Shown here: positions 1 to 8,615 of the stretch, in pieces | How positions within the stretch are numbered: position 1 is the stretch's first letter | How the letters are laid out: every line of letters begins with the position of its first letter | DNA from: Breznakia pachnodae | GTDB lineage: Bacteria > Bacillota_I > Bacilli_A > Erysipelotrichales > Erysipelotrichaceae | Direction of reading: 5' to 3' | DNA: 64,000 bases | NCBI RefSeq assembly: GCF_030814225.1 | Contig: NZ_JAUSUR010000001.1 | Location: 62,001 to 126,000 of the forward strand | Made by a program: the position numbers and the translations under genes | Notes under the pieces: model-generated | Told to the model about the DNA's origin: nothing | What the model saw: the letters and a program-made list of their open reading frames with translations, nothing else | Database searches by the model: none

Positions 1-530
1 CATATTTGGATATTTCAAAGTATATTGAAAAACAGAAAGAATACCAAGAGGAATCAATTCATATAATTACAAAACATGAGGAACTTTTAGGTTCTCTTTC
101 TGAAAAGAAATGTCAGAAATGCAGAAATATTATAAAAGCTGAACAAGATAAGATTCAGACGTATCAAAACAATATTGACGAAGTTCTTTCACTTAAAAGA
201 AACTATGGAAATGAAGTGCCATTATCCGCATGTATCTTTGTAATTCAAGATGATGAAATTGTATATTTGTTTGGTGGTTCCTATAAAGACCTTTTAAAGT
301 ACAAAGCAAATTATGCACTACAGTGGCATATGATACAGTTGGCACTTAGGAAAGGTTGCACAAAGTATAACTTTTATGGTATCAGTGGTGATTTCAGTGA
401 AGATGCTGATGACTATGGAATATTTAAATTCAAACAAGGTTTTGATGGTCATGTGGAAGAATTAATTGGTGACTTTATCTTACCAATCAAAAAAGGACAT
501 TATAAGTTGTATCATTTACTGAAAGGTTAA
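1..530 (+). CDS. FemABX-family aminoacyltransferase, C-terminal part (5' end outside window)
   Basis: The reading frame is open to the window edge, so only about the last 175 residues are seen; the TTG near position 6 is internal. The segment starts with a charged, helical Lys/Glu-rich stretch of about 75 residues, which fits the antiparallel coiled-coil arm of FemA/FemX/MurM proteins. It continues with a GNAT-like C-terminal lobe containing LACIFV-type strands, a YLFGGS turn and a YNFYGISG turn that is typical of the family. These enzymes use aminoacyl-tRNA to add the first or later residues of the peptidoglycan cross-bridge in the cytoplasm. The gene ends in a strong shared terminator. The family call is firm; which bridge residue is added cannot be told. 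Confidence 0.8.
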   Translation, partial: YLDISKYIEKQKEYQEESIHIITKHEELLGSLSEKKCQKCRNIIKAEQDKIQTYQNNIDEVLSLKRNYGNEVPLSACIFVIQDDEIVYLFGGSYKDLLKYKANYALQWHMIQLALRKGCTKYNFYGISGDFSEDADDYGIFKFKQGFDGHVEELIGDFILPIKKGHYKLYHLLKG

Positions 531-533
531 GAA

Positions 534-563
534 AACCGAGAACATATCGTTCTCGGTTCTTTT
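534..563. terminator. bidirectional intrinsic terminator between femX-like gene and GNAT gene
   Basis: A perfect 10-bp stem (AACCGAGAAC at 534-543 with GTTCTCGGTT at 549-558) with a 5-nt loop is flanked by T-rich sequence on the plus side and A-rich sequence on the minus side. It serves two convergent genes. Confidence 0.85.
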
Positions 564-1101
564 ATAAGATTTTCTGGTATAACTTAAACCAATCTAAGCC
601 ATATTCTCCATGACCTAAATCAACTGTATCAATATAGTCAAAACCATAACTTTCATATAACGTGATTGCTGGTATATTATGTTCATAAACATCTAAACGA
701 ATTGCTCTTATTGCTTTCGTTTTCGCATATTCAATAACCAGTTCCATCATTCGTTTACCTAATCCCATTCTCAAATAATTAGGATGAACTGCAAATGTAC
801 AGATTACAAATATATTCTTTAGCTCTGCTTCAACATCCCAATCAACCTCATAGTATGTAGGTTCCATATATTGGCGTAAGATAATACTTCCAGCAATTAC
901 TCCATCAATTCTAACAACATACAAAGTATCTTCTTTGATTCCAGTTGCTGCAGTTTCTCTTACAGGATAAATTCCTTTTCTCCATCCAGGATGATTCGTA
1001 TGAGTTGCTAAGTAATCATTTAAAGAATTATAAAGATTCTCTAACTCATCAATATCCTTTTCTGTGCCTTTTTCCAGAATAACATTTACATTCATTGTCA
1101 T
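562..1101 (-). CDS. GNAT-family N-acetyltransferase
   Basis: This 179-residue protein shows the GNAT fold: a strand region ending in FAVHPNYLRMGLGKRMM, i.e. the acetyl-CoA pyrophosphate loop (R-x-x-G-x-G/K, about residues 112-118), followed by IRLDVYEHNIPAITLYESYGF, the usual motif B region. The substrate is unknown; the family acetylates amines on small molecules or proteins. It begins 11 nt after the pheT stop and is read in the same direction, so it probably belongs to the pheST transcription unit. No good Shine-Dalgarno sequence precedes either ATG (1101 or 1095), suggesting translational coupling or weak translation. Confidence 0.85.
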   Translation of the reverse strand: MTMNVNVILEKGTEKDIDELENLYNSLNDYLATHTNHPGWRKGIYPVRETAATGIKEDTLYVVRIDGVIAGSIILRQYMEPTYYEVDWDVEAELKNIFVICTFAVHPNYLRMGLGKRMMELVIEYAKTKAIRAIRLDVYEHNIPAITLYESYGFDYIDTVDLGHGEYGLDWFKLYQKIL

Positions 1102-1112
1102 ATAAATGTAGC

Positions 1113-3503
1113 TTAAACACGAAGTTCAGCGTTTAATTTATCTTTCAGTACTTTTAAGATTTGATCATGAACTTCATTGATTTCTTCATCTTTTAAAGTG
1201 CGGTCATTTGCCTGGAATGTAGTTGATAAGGCGATTGACTTATATCCATCTTTTACATGTTCTCCCATGTATACATCAAATACTTCAACCTCTTTGATGA
1301 TTTGTTTACCACATCCCTTAATTGCTTTAATAATTGACGCTACTTCTAAATCTTTTTCAACCACAAATGCTAAGTCACGTACAATTTGAGGATATTTTGA
1401 AACTGGTTCAAATCTAACTTTGCTAGTTTTATTACTTAAAATAACTTCTAGATTTAATTCAGCCATTACACATTCACCAACTTCATATTCTTTTGCCATT
1501 GTTGGATGAATGACTCCAATAATCCCTAATAAATCTCTTCCAATATACACTTCTGCACTTTGGTAAGGATGGAAATGTACAGTATCCATCTTATTTGCTT
1601 TCATCACTATACGAGTTCCTGTATACCCTAGTTTTTCCAGGATTGCTTCTACATATCCTTTAATTGTATAGAAAGTAGGTTTAATTTCATATTTTTGCCA
1701 TCTGTTTTCCTGTAAGTTTCCATGCAGAACAATCGATAATCTCTCTTCTACTTTATCCTTTGCATATACATTACTAATTTCAAAGAATGGAATATTCTTT
1801 AAAGATCTTGCTTTATTATATGCAACACAACTTAATAAACTAGGAATAATACTTCCACGAATAATCTTACGGTCTTCACTCATTGGTGATGCCAACTCTA
1901 CATATGAATCAAACGGCATAATTGCATCACTATGCATCTTTTCACTTACAAGGGTATAACTTGTTGCTTCATAAAATCCTTGATTTGTTAGAACATCACG
2001 AAGCGTTCTACGTAGTTGTTGTCGTTTGTTTAAACGACCTGGAGTATCTCCCATTACTGGCATTGTTGATTTTAAATCATCAAATCCAATAATACGAATG
2101 ATTTCTTCTGCAATATCAGCTTCAATTGCTACATCCTGGCGATATGATGGAATAACAACATTAATCATGTCATTGTTCATCGTAGGGTTAAAATCTAAAC
2201 GTTCTAATACATTAATTACTTGTTCATTTGTGAATGCTGTTCCCATAAGTTTGTTCATTCGCTCAAGAGATACATCAAATGTTACATCTTCAATTACTCG
2301 ATCTGCTGAGTATACTGTTTCTTCAATATCTTTCGCATCAGCATATTCAACAAGCAGTTGAACCGCACGATCCATTGCTTTGTATGGAGCTCTTGGTTCA
2401 ATTCCCTTTTGATAGCGAATACTTGAATCTGTATTTAAATTCAAACGACGTGCTGTATTACGAATTGACACATGATTGAAACTTGCCGCTTCAATTAAGA
2501 TACCTTTTGTATCATCATCAATCTTAGAGTCATCACCACCCATAACTCCACCAATTGCAACTGGTTTGTCATTGATTGTAATCATAATATCATCTTCACA
2601 GATATCATACTCAATGCCATCCAATGCAGTATATTTTGTCTTCAATCCATCTTTTACAATAATTTCTTCTTTTTCTAATTTCGATAAATCAAAGAAGTGA
2701 AGTGGTTGTCCGGTTTCCAACATTACTAAGTTAGAAATATCAACAACATTATTAATTGATTTTACACCACTTGCCTGTAGTAAGTGTTTCATCCACATTG
2801 GTGATTCTTTGATTGTTAGTGAACGAATTACTTTCCCAGTATATAACGGACATTTTTTAGTTTCTGAACGTACAATAAGTTTTGTTGATTCTCCACCATC
2901 TGCTTTCCCTTCATAGTCAGGTAGTGTAACTTTCTTATCTAAAACAGCGCCTGCCTCTTTTGCCATTGAGAAAGCTGCAAGACAGTCATTGCGGTTTGGT
3001 GTTAATCCAATATCTAAAATTTCATCATCAAGTCCCAGATACCCAAGAACATCTGTATCACCTACTGGTGCGTCTTCTGGAAGTTCTTCAATACCAGCTT
3101 TCTGGTAATCCGTTAAACTTTTTCCATCTACACCTAGTTCCAATAAACTACAAATCATTCCATTGGATTCTACACCACGAATAATTCCTTTTTTTATTTC
3201 AATTTCAGGAAGAATTGCACCAGCTTTCGCTACAATTACTTTTAATCCTGCTTTACAGTTTGGAGCTCCACAAACAATTTGTAACACTTCATCTTTAACA
3301 TTTACTTCACATACATTTAAATGATCTGAATCTGGATGTGGTTTACATGTAAGAATTTCTCCAATTACTAAGTTGGTACCTTTTGCAAGATACTCAACTC
3401 CTTCAACTTCTAAACCAGCAGCGGTAATCTTATCTGCTAATTCTTCAATTGTAAGTTCTCCTAAGTCCATATATTGACTTAGCCATTTTTTACTAATTAA
3501 CAT
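1113..3503 (-). CDS. pheT: phenylalanine-tRNA ligase beta subunit
   Basis: This 796-residue protein has the full bacterial PheT length. It begins with the B1 domain, contains the OB-fold EMAP/tRNA-binding domain (about residues 40-150, with CGAPNC), the B3/B4 editing region, the B5 domain with IGFDD, and a C-terminal anticodon-binding FDX domain (KYPQIVRDLAFVV onward). With PheS it forms the alpha2-beta2 synthetase that charges tRNA-Phe in the cytosol; the beta subunit edits Tyr-tRNA-Phe. It starts 10 nt after pheS with a GGAGGT ribosome binding site, and is under the same T-box. Confidence 0.98.
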   Translation of the reverse strand: MLISKKWLSQYMDLGELTIEELADKITAAGLEVEGVEYLAKGTNLVIGEILTCKPHPDSDHLNVCEVNVKDEVLQIVCGAPNCKAGLKVIVAKAGAILPEIEIKKGIIRGVESNGMICSLLELGVDGKSLTDYQKAGIEELPEDAPVGDTDVLGYLGLDDEILDIGLTPNRNDCLAAFSMAKEAGAVLDKKVTLPDYEGKADGGESTKLIVRSETKKCPLYTGKVIRSLTIKESPMWMKHLLQASGVKSINNVVDISNLVMLETGQPLHFFDLSKLEKEEIIVKDGLKTKYTALDGIEYDICEDDIMITINDKPVAIGGVMGGDDSKIDDDTKGILIEAASFNHVSIRNTARRLNLNTDSSIRYQKGIEPRAPYKAMDRAVQLLVEYADAKDIEETVYSADRVIEDVTFDVSLERMNKLMGTAFTNEQVINVLERLDFNPTMNNDMINVVIPSYRQDVAIEADIAEEIIRIIGFDDLKSTMPVMGDTPGRLNKRQQLRRTLRDVLTNQGFYEATSYTLVSEKMHSDAIMPFDSYVELASPMSEDRKIIRGSIIPSLLSCVAYNKARSLKNIPFFEISNVYAKDKVEERLSIVLHGNLQENRWQKYEIKPTFYTIKGYVEAILEKLGYTGTRIVMKANKMDTVHFHPYQSAEVYIGRDLLGIIGVIHPTMAKEYEVGECVMAELNLEVILSNKTSKVRFEPVSKYPQIVRDLAFVVEKDLEVASIIKAIKGCGKQIIKEVEVFDVYMGEHVKDGYKSIALSTTFQANDRTLKDEEINEVHDQILKVLKDKLNAELRV

Positions 3504-3513
3504 AAATTACCTC

Positions 3514-4548
3514 CTACTCAAAACGATTAAACGTTTTCAAGAAACGAATATCGTTTGTATATAAATGACGAATATCATCAATTCCATATTTTAATAATGC
3601 AACACGTTCCATACCAATACCAAACGCAAATCCACTACAAGTTAATGGATCATATCCAGCCATTGATAGTACATTTGGATGTACCATACCAGCACCTAGA
3701 ATTTCAATCCATCCAGTACCTTTACAAGTTGGACATCCTTTTCCATTACAAATATGACAAGAAACATCAACCTCCACACTTGGCTCGGTAAACTGGAAGT
3801 AACTTGGACGAATACGAATTTCTCTAGATTCTCCAAACATTCTTCTAGCTACCAATTCTAACGTTCCTTTTAAGTCCGATAAGCGAATGTTTTCACCTAC
3901 CACTAATCCTTCCAATTGACTAAACTGATGTGAATGAGTAGCATCATCATCATCACGACGATATACCTTCCCAGGACACACTACTTTAATTGGTAACTGT
4001 GGTGCGTTTTCTTCTAATACACGCATCTGTACAGCTGTAGTATGTGTTCTAAGCAATGTTTCATCATCAATATAGAACGTATCCTGCATATCACGAGCAG
4101 GATGATCCTTAGGAATATTTGCTCGCTCAAAATTATATAAATCTAGTTCCACTTCTGGGCCTTCTGCAACCTCATATCCTAAGCCAATAAATAAATCTTC
4201 CAACTCCTGTTGGATTACAGTTAAAGGATGAAGATTACCTAAATTAGGTTTTAACCCACTTAATGTAATATCAATCTTTTCATTCTTTAATTTCTCATTA
4301 ATCTCTGAAGCTTCCAGTGTAACTTTCTTCTCTTCAATTGCCTTTTCAAATGTTTGTTTAATTTCATTTACCTGTTGACCAAAGACAGGACGTTCTTCCT
4401 GACTCAAATCTTTCATCATCTTCATAACTTCCTGAACTGGACCTTTTTTACCAAGATACAGTACACGGATATCTTGAAGTTCTTTGGTTGAAGTACAGGC
4501 TTCAATCTTTGCTAAACCTTCTTCTCTTAGTTGTTCTAACTTTTCCAT
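3514..4548 (-). CDS. pheS: phenylalanine-tRNA ligase alpha subunit
   Basis: This 344-residue catalytic subunit has an N-terminal coiled coil (about 1-85) and a class II synthetase core. Motif 2 lies around [20 protein letters not shown], and motif 3 around [20 protein letters not shown]. An upstream in-frame TTG at 4566 exists, but the ATG at 4548 has the Shine-Dalgarno AAAGGA at the right distance, so I chose it. Expression should respond to uncharged tRNA-Phe through the leader immediately upstream. Confidence 0.97.
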   Translation of the reverse strand: MEKLEQLREEGLAKIEACTSTKELQDIRVLYLGKKGPVQEVMKMMKDLSQEERPVFGQQVNEIKQTFEKAIEEKKVTLEASEINEKLKNEKIDITLSGLKPNLGNLHPLTVIQQELEDLFIGLGYEVAEGPEVELDLYNFERANIPKDHPARDMQDTFYIDDETLLRTHTTAVQMRVLEENAPQLPIKVVCPGKVYRRDDDDATHSHQFSQLEGLVVGENIRLSDLKGTLELVARRMFGESREIRIRPSYFQFTEPSVEVDVSCHICNGKGCPTCKGTGWIEILGAGMVHPNVLSMAGYDPLTCSGFAFGIGMERVALLKYGIDDIRHLYTNDIRFLKTFNRFE

Positions 4549-4566
4549 ATAATTCCTTTCTGCCAA

Positions 4567-4781
4567 AAAAAAAGCACAAGTATAGGAACGCTAATTTGCG
4601 CGGTACCATCCTAATTCATCTTGCGACACACTTAATTACATGATAACCGTTTGATACGGGAGATGATTAGTCTCACTCCAAGGTGAATTCATATGCTCTT
4701 CTTTGAGATGGCTTCCAGTCGATGACCATCATTCCCTAGAAAGAATGTACACATATTACTAGTCCTTTTCTTCGTTTTACT
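4567..4781 (-). ncRNA. T-box riboswitch leader of pheST (tRNA-Phe)
   Basis: Read on the minus strand, the leader contains the hallmark T-box AGGATGGTACCGCG (4599-4612), which pairs with the acceptor end of uncharged tRNA. It is followed by a terminator stem GCGCAA/TTGTGC and a run of nine T just before pheS. Stem I elements include GACTGGAAGCCATC and a GAA-TTC-ACC segment where UUC (4685-4687) is the likely Phe specifier codon. Uncharged tRNA-Phe should stabilise the antiterminator and switch pheST on. Confidence 0.93.
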
Positions 4782-4787
4782 TCCATC

Positions 4788-4816
4788 ATTATAGTATAAA
4801 TAAAAAGTTATTTCAA
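4788..4816 (-). promoter_or_regulatory. sigma-A type promoter of the pheST T-box transcript
   Basis: On the minus strand, TTGAAA (4811-4816) and TATAAT (4788-4793) are separated by 17 nt, placing the transcription start at about 4781, which is where the T-box leader begins. Confidence 0.8.
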
Positions 4817-4844
4817 TTAGAAGATGAATTTTACCTGTAAACCT

Positions 4845-4876
4845 ATAAAAATACCCTGTCTCTATTAAGAAACAGG
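4845..4876 (-). terminator. intrinsic terminator of the AraC-type gene
   Basis: An 8-bp stem (4869-4876 with 4855-4862, one G-U pair) and a 6-nt loop is followed on the minus strand by GTATTTTTA. Confidence 0.75.
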
Positions 4877-4884
4877 ATATATTC

Positions 4885-5754
4885 TTATAGAATTGGAACC
4901 CAAACCTCGATTTCACTTTTTCCATCTTCATTAGCAACTTCCGTATCTTTCACGAAATCATACATTGCTTTCTCATTATACTGACAGGTTGATTGGGGAA
5001 ACCATTCATTGTAAATATATTCTACTACTGGTTGAATAGAATCCTTCTTATCACCATAAAAGTGAAAGATTACATACTTTGTAGCTGGTAGTTCTTTTAA
5101 CACCATACCATCTGGAATATTATCTTTATCACTTACTTCTACTGCTGCATAATAATCAAATCCTGGTTGTTTATTCTCAAATGAAGGATTATTAGAATAA
5201 TCATTAATTGCATACATAAATTCATGATCCACTCGATTTGTCACACGATTTACATTCTTAAGCAAGTTCTTCCAGCACTTTGGTATAACTCGAAATCCCC
5301 ACTTTGTATTTGCCATATAACCTACAAATAACAGGTTATCTTTTTCTTCAAACCTTACTTTCATCATTTTATCTCCTCTCAATTTTTTCTTTCCATCTAC
5401 GGTATACTTTAATTGCAGAGGTAAAAATTCTCGTTTCTTACGAAATGCATTAGGGGTACAGTGAAACATCTTTTTAAAACCACTAGTAAAGCTTTGTTGT
5501 GTTTCATAACCTGCAAACAATGCAATTTCCATAATCGAGTTGTTGGAGAACACAAGTAATCGTGCTGCTTCTGTCAATCGTCTTCGTTGAATGTAAGTAT
5601 GAATACTAAATCCTACTACACTGGTAAAAATACGATGCAAATGAAACTTTGAATACCCCATCGTATCACAGATTATATCCAGACTAAGCTTTTGGTCCAG
5701 ATGATGATCGATATACTCCACTACTTCTTGTATTAACTCTAAGTTTGTACTCAT
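4885..5754 (-). CDS. AraC-family regulator with GyrI-like effector domain
   Basis: This 289-residue regulator has an N-terminal AraC double helix-turn-helix (about residues 5-105, LSLDIICDTMGYSKFHLHRIF and the second motif IMEIALFAGYETQQSFTSGFKKMF). A short linker leads to a C-terminal GyrI/Rob-like ligand-binding domain (about 130-289). This architecture binds hydrophobic small molecules and often activates efflux or stress genes. An upstream in-frame ATG at 5826 exists, but AGGAGGTG precedes the ATG at 5754. The gene stands alone with its own -10 box (TATAAT, 5774-5779) and terminator; its target cannot be read from the context. Confidence 0.9.
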   Translation of the reverse strand: MSTNLELIQEVVEYIDHHLDQKLSLDIICDTMGYSKFHLHRIFTSVVGFSIHTYIQRRRLTEAARLLVFSNNSIMEIALFAGYETQQSFTSGFKKMFHCTPNAFRKKREFLPLQLKYTVDGKKKLRGDKMMKVRFEEKDNLLFVGYMANTKWGFRVIPKCWKNLLKNVNRVTNRVDHEFMYAINDYSNNPSFENKQPGFDYYAAVEVSDKDNIPDGMVLKELPATKYVIFHFYGDKKDSIQPVVEYIYNEWFPQSTCQYNEKAMYDFVKDTEVANEDGKSEIEVWVPIL

Positions 5755-5819
5755 CTCTTCACCTCCTACACCCATTATAAGAAAAGATAAACATTCATTT
5801 TTCACATTTCTTGCTATGA

Positions 5820-5844
5820 ATAGCAAAAAAGCGATTTCTCGCTT
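5820..5844 (-). terminator. intrinsic terminator of the spoU-corA-PPOX-LUD operon
   Basis: On the minus strand AAGCGA-GAAA-TCGCTT (5829-5844) is followed by TTTTTTG immediately after the LUD stop codon. Confidence 0.8.
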
Positions 5845-6456
5845 CTAATATCCAAAGTCACCATCAATTATAATAACTTTAATTCTTTCCTTTTGAAACT
5901 GACCTGCTATCATTACAAAGTCATTACAGATGCGTTGAGGACTATTACAGTCAATACACTGCTTCGTTACTGCACATGGTGTCTTCTTGCCCAGGCGTAT
6001 GGTATCAAGTGGTGCAGCCACTTGTCTGACTCGCTGCTTTGCACTTTCCTCATCTTTTGTGATTTTGTTTGTACCTGTAATTAGAATTACTTGTTTAGGT
6101 CCATAAATGATTGGAGCTACTCTGCTTCCATTACCATCAATAAAGAAGAGTTTACCATCCTCGCTAATTGCATTTACTCCACTGAAGAATGTATCAGAGC
6201 GAAAATTATCTAAATAAATTTCTCTTTTATCATCACTTGTAAGTCCATCTTCATATTTATCTAAAAAATTATAATCATTTGTTCTTATATAATCAAACAC
6301 GCCAAGTTCTTCCAGTGTTACGGAATCACCACACCCAATAGTTTCACCATATGAAAGAAAACTTTCCAGTAAATCGAAAAGTTCTTTTTTAGAAGTTACA
6401 TGATAACCACCAATATTATGTTTATTTAAGTTCTTGATTGTGTTTGTTATATCCAT
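5845..6456 (-). CDS. single-domain LUD family protein with a C-terminal four-cysteine motif
   Basis: This 203-residue protein matches the LUD (DUF162) fold of lactate-utilisation proteins LutB/LutC: a GCGDSVTLEELG segment, an N-AI-SEDGKLFFIDGNGSRVAPIIYGPKQVILI core, and K-DEE-A-RVR-AAP. It is a stand-alone LUD domain, with none of the ferredoxin or DUF3390 parts of LutB. A C-x5-C-x2-C-x6-C motif (about residues 163-179) could hold a metal or Fe-S cluster. Its ATG directly follows the TAG stop of the flavin-oxidoreductase gene, so the two are translationally coupled. A paralogue lies at 31278-31925. The substrate is unknown. Confidence 0.82.
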   Translation of the reverse strand: MDITNTIKNLNKHNIGGYHVTSKKELFDLLESFLSYGETIGCGDSVTLEELGVFDYIRTNDYNFLDKYEDGLTSDDKREIYLDNFRSDTFFSGVNAISEDGKLFFIDGNGSRVAPIIYGPKQVILITGTNKITKDEESAKQRVRQVAAPLDTIRLGKKTPCAVTKQCIDCNSPQRICNDFVMIAGQFQKERIKVIIIDGDFGY

Positions 6457-6885
6457 CTATTCCTCACTCACTTCAAAATCATCTACTTTTTCATTACTGA
6501 AATATCTACCTTTATCAATTGTAAATTTCAAAACACAAAAATTAGGATCTTTTTTCCCGTTTACAAAATACCCTTCATTTTCTGGTTTCCAAAAATCTTC
6601 TTTTATTTCACTTGCGACTATCACTTCAACCGTCCCCTGAAACATAACACCTCTAAAAAACGTAGGATCATAAAAATAAATACATCCTTTTGGATTTTCT
6701 TGATATTCCTGCGTTCGTTTGGCATCACATGAAGTAGTGAAATAGAAAGTTCTAAGACCTACTCTCTTTTGTGGAGCTAACATTGCTTTCATTGTTGGAA
6801 ACCCATTGCTGTCAACAGAACCAATAAAGGCCAGCTCCTGGTGATCAATCATATTTCCAATTGTCATTACTGGATCGTGTATCAT
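6457..6885 (-). CDS. pyridoxamine 5'-phosphate oxidase-like (split-barrel flavin) protein
   Basis: This 142-residue protein has the FMN-binding split-barrel pattern of the general-stress/PNPOx-like group: ELAFIGSVDSNGFPTMKAML, then LRTFYFTTSCDAKRTQEYQENPKGCIYFYDP, then FQGTVEVI. Such proteins reduce small substrates or bind flavin or heme. The specific reaction is not evident. It sits 24 nt after corA and abuts the LUD gene, so a shared redox role with the LUD protein is possible (inference). Confidence 0.8.
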   Translation of the reverse strand: MIHDPVMTIGNMIDHQELAFIGSVDSNGFPTMKAMLAPQKRVGLRTFYFTTSCDAKRTQEYQENPKGCIYFYDPTFFRGVMFQGTVEVIVASEIKEDFWKPENEGYFVNGKKDPNFCVLKFTIDKGRYFSNEKVDDFEVSEE

Positions 6886-6909
6886 ATACTTCCCTTTCTT
6901 TCCATTTAT

Positions 6910-7797
6910 CTAAAACCATTTATTCTTTTTAAAATAATATATACAGAAAACTACAATTAAAATACTAACAACAATTACAACAGGATATGAGTATTCCCAG
7001 TGTAATTCTGGCATTTGTAAGTTCATTCCATACCATCCTACTAATAAGGTTAATGGCAAAAAGATAGCACTAATAATTGTAAATAACTTCATAATATCAT
7101 TCAGACGATTGTCCGTTGCTGATTGATAAGCCTCTCTGATTTCGGTTATGTATTCCATTAATGATCCAACATGATTGTAGTTACGATCCATTCGATTTTT
7201 TTCAATATCGAATTGCTTTAGTTCAATTTCTGAGAATAACTTATTCTCATTTTCAATCATCGAATCAATAATATCTAAAATACCATTAAAATCGCGTTTC
7301 ATATGTAGTAATTCTTTTCGTATTTTCAATATTTCCTCACTTACATTTTTCGGCATGGATACCTTCATCACTCGGTTTTCTAACTCAAGAGCTTCATTTT
7401 CGGTATCTTCAATCTTTTTACCAACTGCTTCTGATATTTCTCTTAACAGTTTATGTAGTAGCTTACCTACCGTAATCTGTGTATCATCTACTGTTAGTTC
7501 TTTAATAAAAGAAGAAAAATGTTTTTTTCTGGCAACAAAAATACTTCGATTCTTTGATGCATAGATTAAACACCTATTTTTACTTTTACGATTATGAATT
7601 TCTGAAGGCAACATGATAATATCATAATGTAAGTGACTCTCGAAGCGAATATGGCGACTTTCTAACTCTTCTTTGATAATCGCATATTCGTCGATATCCT
7701 TAATTATATCCAAATCATGAGTATCAATAAAGTATAATCCATGACTTTTCATCTTCTCTATTTTCTTTAATTGATTTCCTTCAATCTGATATAACAT
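6910..7797 (-). CDS. corA: CorA-family divalent cation channel
   Basis: This 295-residue protein has a cytoplasmic N-terminal alpha/beta domain, a long helical stalk (about 120-235), and two C-terminal membrane segments (about 234-254 and 272-290). The signature GMN sits at 257-259 in the context GWYGMN at the end of the first membrane helix. The family makes pentameric Mg2+ (or Co2+/Ni2+) channels in the cytoplasmic membrane. It starts 3 nt after the rRNA methylase gene with an AAGGAT ribosome binding site. Confidence 0.93.
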   Translation of the reverse strand: MLYQIEGNQLKKIEKMKSHGLYFIDTHDLDIIKDIDEYAIIKEELESRHIRFESHLHYDIIMLPSEIHNRKSKNRCLIYASKNRSIFVARKKHFSSFIKELTVDDTQITVGKLLHKLLREISEAVGKKIEDTENEALELENRVMKVSMPKNVSEEILKIRKELLHMKRDFNGILDIIDSMIENENKLFSEIELKQFDIEKNRMDRNYNHVGSLMEYITEIREAYQSATDNRLNDIMKLFTIISAIFLPLTLLVGWYGMNLQMPELHWEYSYPVVIVVSILIVVFCIYYFKKNKWF

Positions 7798-7800
7798 AAT

Positions 7801-8538
7801 TTATCCTTTCCTTAGTTCATACATACAGATACTTGCAGCAATCGCTACATTCAATGACTCAAAGTTTGCCATCTCTATTTTCATCACTTTATCTGCTTTC
7901 TTGATTAGTGATTCCTTCACACCACTGCCTTCATTTCCCATTATGAGAGCAATAGAAGCTTTTGGTGTGTAATCTCCAAGATAGACAGCTTCTTCATTTA
8001 ATGCAGTAGCAACGACTTCTACACCACCCTTTTGGAGTTCCTCTACCTTCATTTGTAAATCACAGTTAATAATTGGCAAATGAAACAGTGCACCTTGTGT
8101 TGAGCGTATCACTTTCTCATTATAGATATCTACACAATCCTCACTGAGATAGATACCATCAAAGCCAAAGCTATGGGCACTACGTATAATCGTCCCCATG
8201 TTTCCAGGATCTTGAACTGCATCTAATAACAATAGTCTTGTGTTATCTTTTATTTCATATATTTGTTTTTTACATACAGCAATATAGTTCACAGAGGATA
8301 CATTCTTTGAAAGTTTATCCATTACATGATCTTCTAGCACATAAATATCACCATGATATCCAAAGTTGTGTTCTTTTCCTTTACGCACTAATAATACATC
8401 TACCACATTCACTTTAAGTGCTTCTTCAATCAGATGCTCACCTTCAATCAGATACTTCTCATCTGTATCACGATATTTCTTCTGATGATATTTCATCCAT
8501 GTTTTCACTTTGCTGTTTTGTACTGAGTTAATTTCCAT
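7801..8538 (-). CDS. SpoU/TrmH-family RNA 2'-O-ribose methyltransferase
   Basis: This 245-residue SPOUT enzyme carries an N-terminal substrate-binding domain (about 1-95) and the knotted catalytic domain. Motif 1 is DPGNMGTIIRSAHSFG, motif 2 IALIMGNEGSGV, and motif 3 LNVAIAASICMYEL. It would methylate a ribose 2'-OH in rRNA or tRNA using S-adenosylmethionine; the position is uncertain (RlmB-like or the YsgA subgroup). It heads a four-gene operon. The -10 box TATAAT (8545-8550) ends only 6 nt before the ATG, so the transcript may be leaderless. Confidence 0.92.
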   Translation of the reverse strand: MEINSVQNSKVKTWMKYHQKKYRDTDEKYLIEGEHLIEEALKVNVVDVLLVRKGKEHNFGYHGDIYVLEDHVMDKLSKNVSSVNYIAVCKKQIYEIKDNTRLLLLDAVQDPGNMGTIIRSAHSFGFDGIYLSEDCVDIYNEKVIRSTQGALFHLPIINCDLQMKVEELQKGGVEVVATALNEEAVYLGDYTPKASIALIMGNEGSGVKESLIKKADKVMKIEMANFESLNVAIAASICMYELRKG

Positions 8539-8586
8539 ATTCCTATTATACTAGAATTTCATAGCGATAACTAGGATAACGAAGCA

Positions 8587-8613
8587 AGAAAAAGAAAGTC
8601 ATTGTGACTTTCT
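8587..8613 (-). terminator. intrinsic terminator of the parE-parC operon
   Basis: A 9-bp perfect stem AGAAAGTCA/TGACTTTCT (8593-8613) with a 3-nt loop is followed on the minus strand by TTTTCTT, right after the stop of the small membrane protein gene. Confidence 0.8.
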
Positions 8614-8615
8614 CA

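Noticed and set aside
4689-4937. Open frame of 82 codons upstream of pheS
   Set aside because: It runs through the T-box leader, its promoter and the 3' end of the AraC-type gene, has no ribosome binding site and no recognisable protein features.
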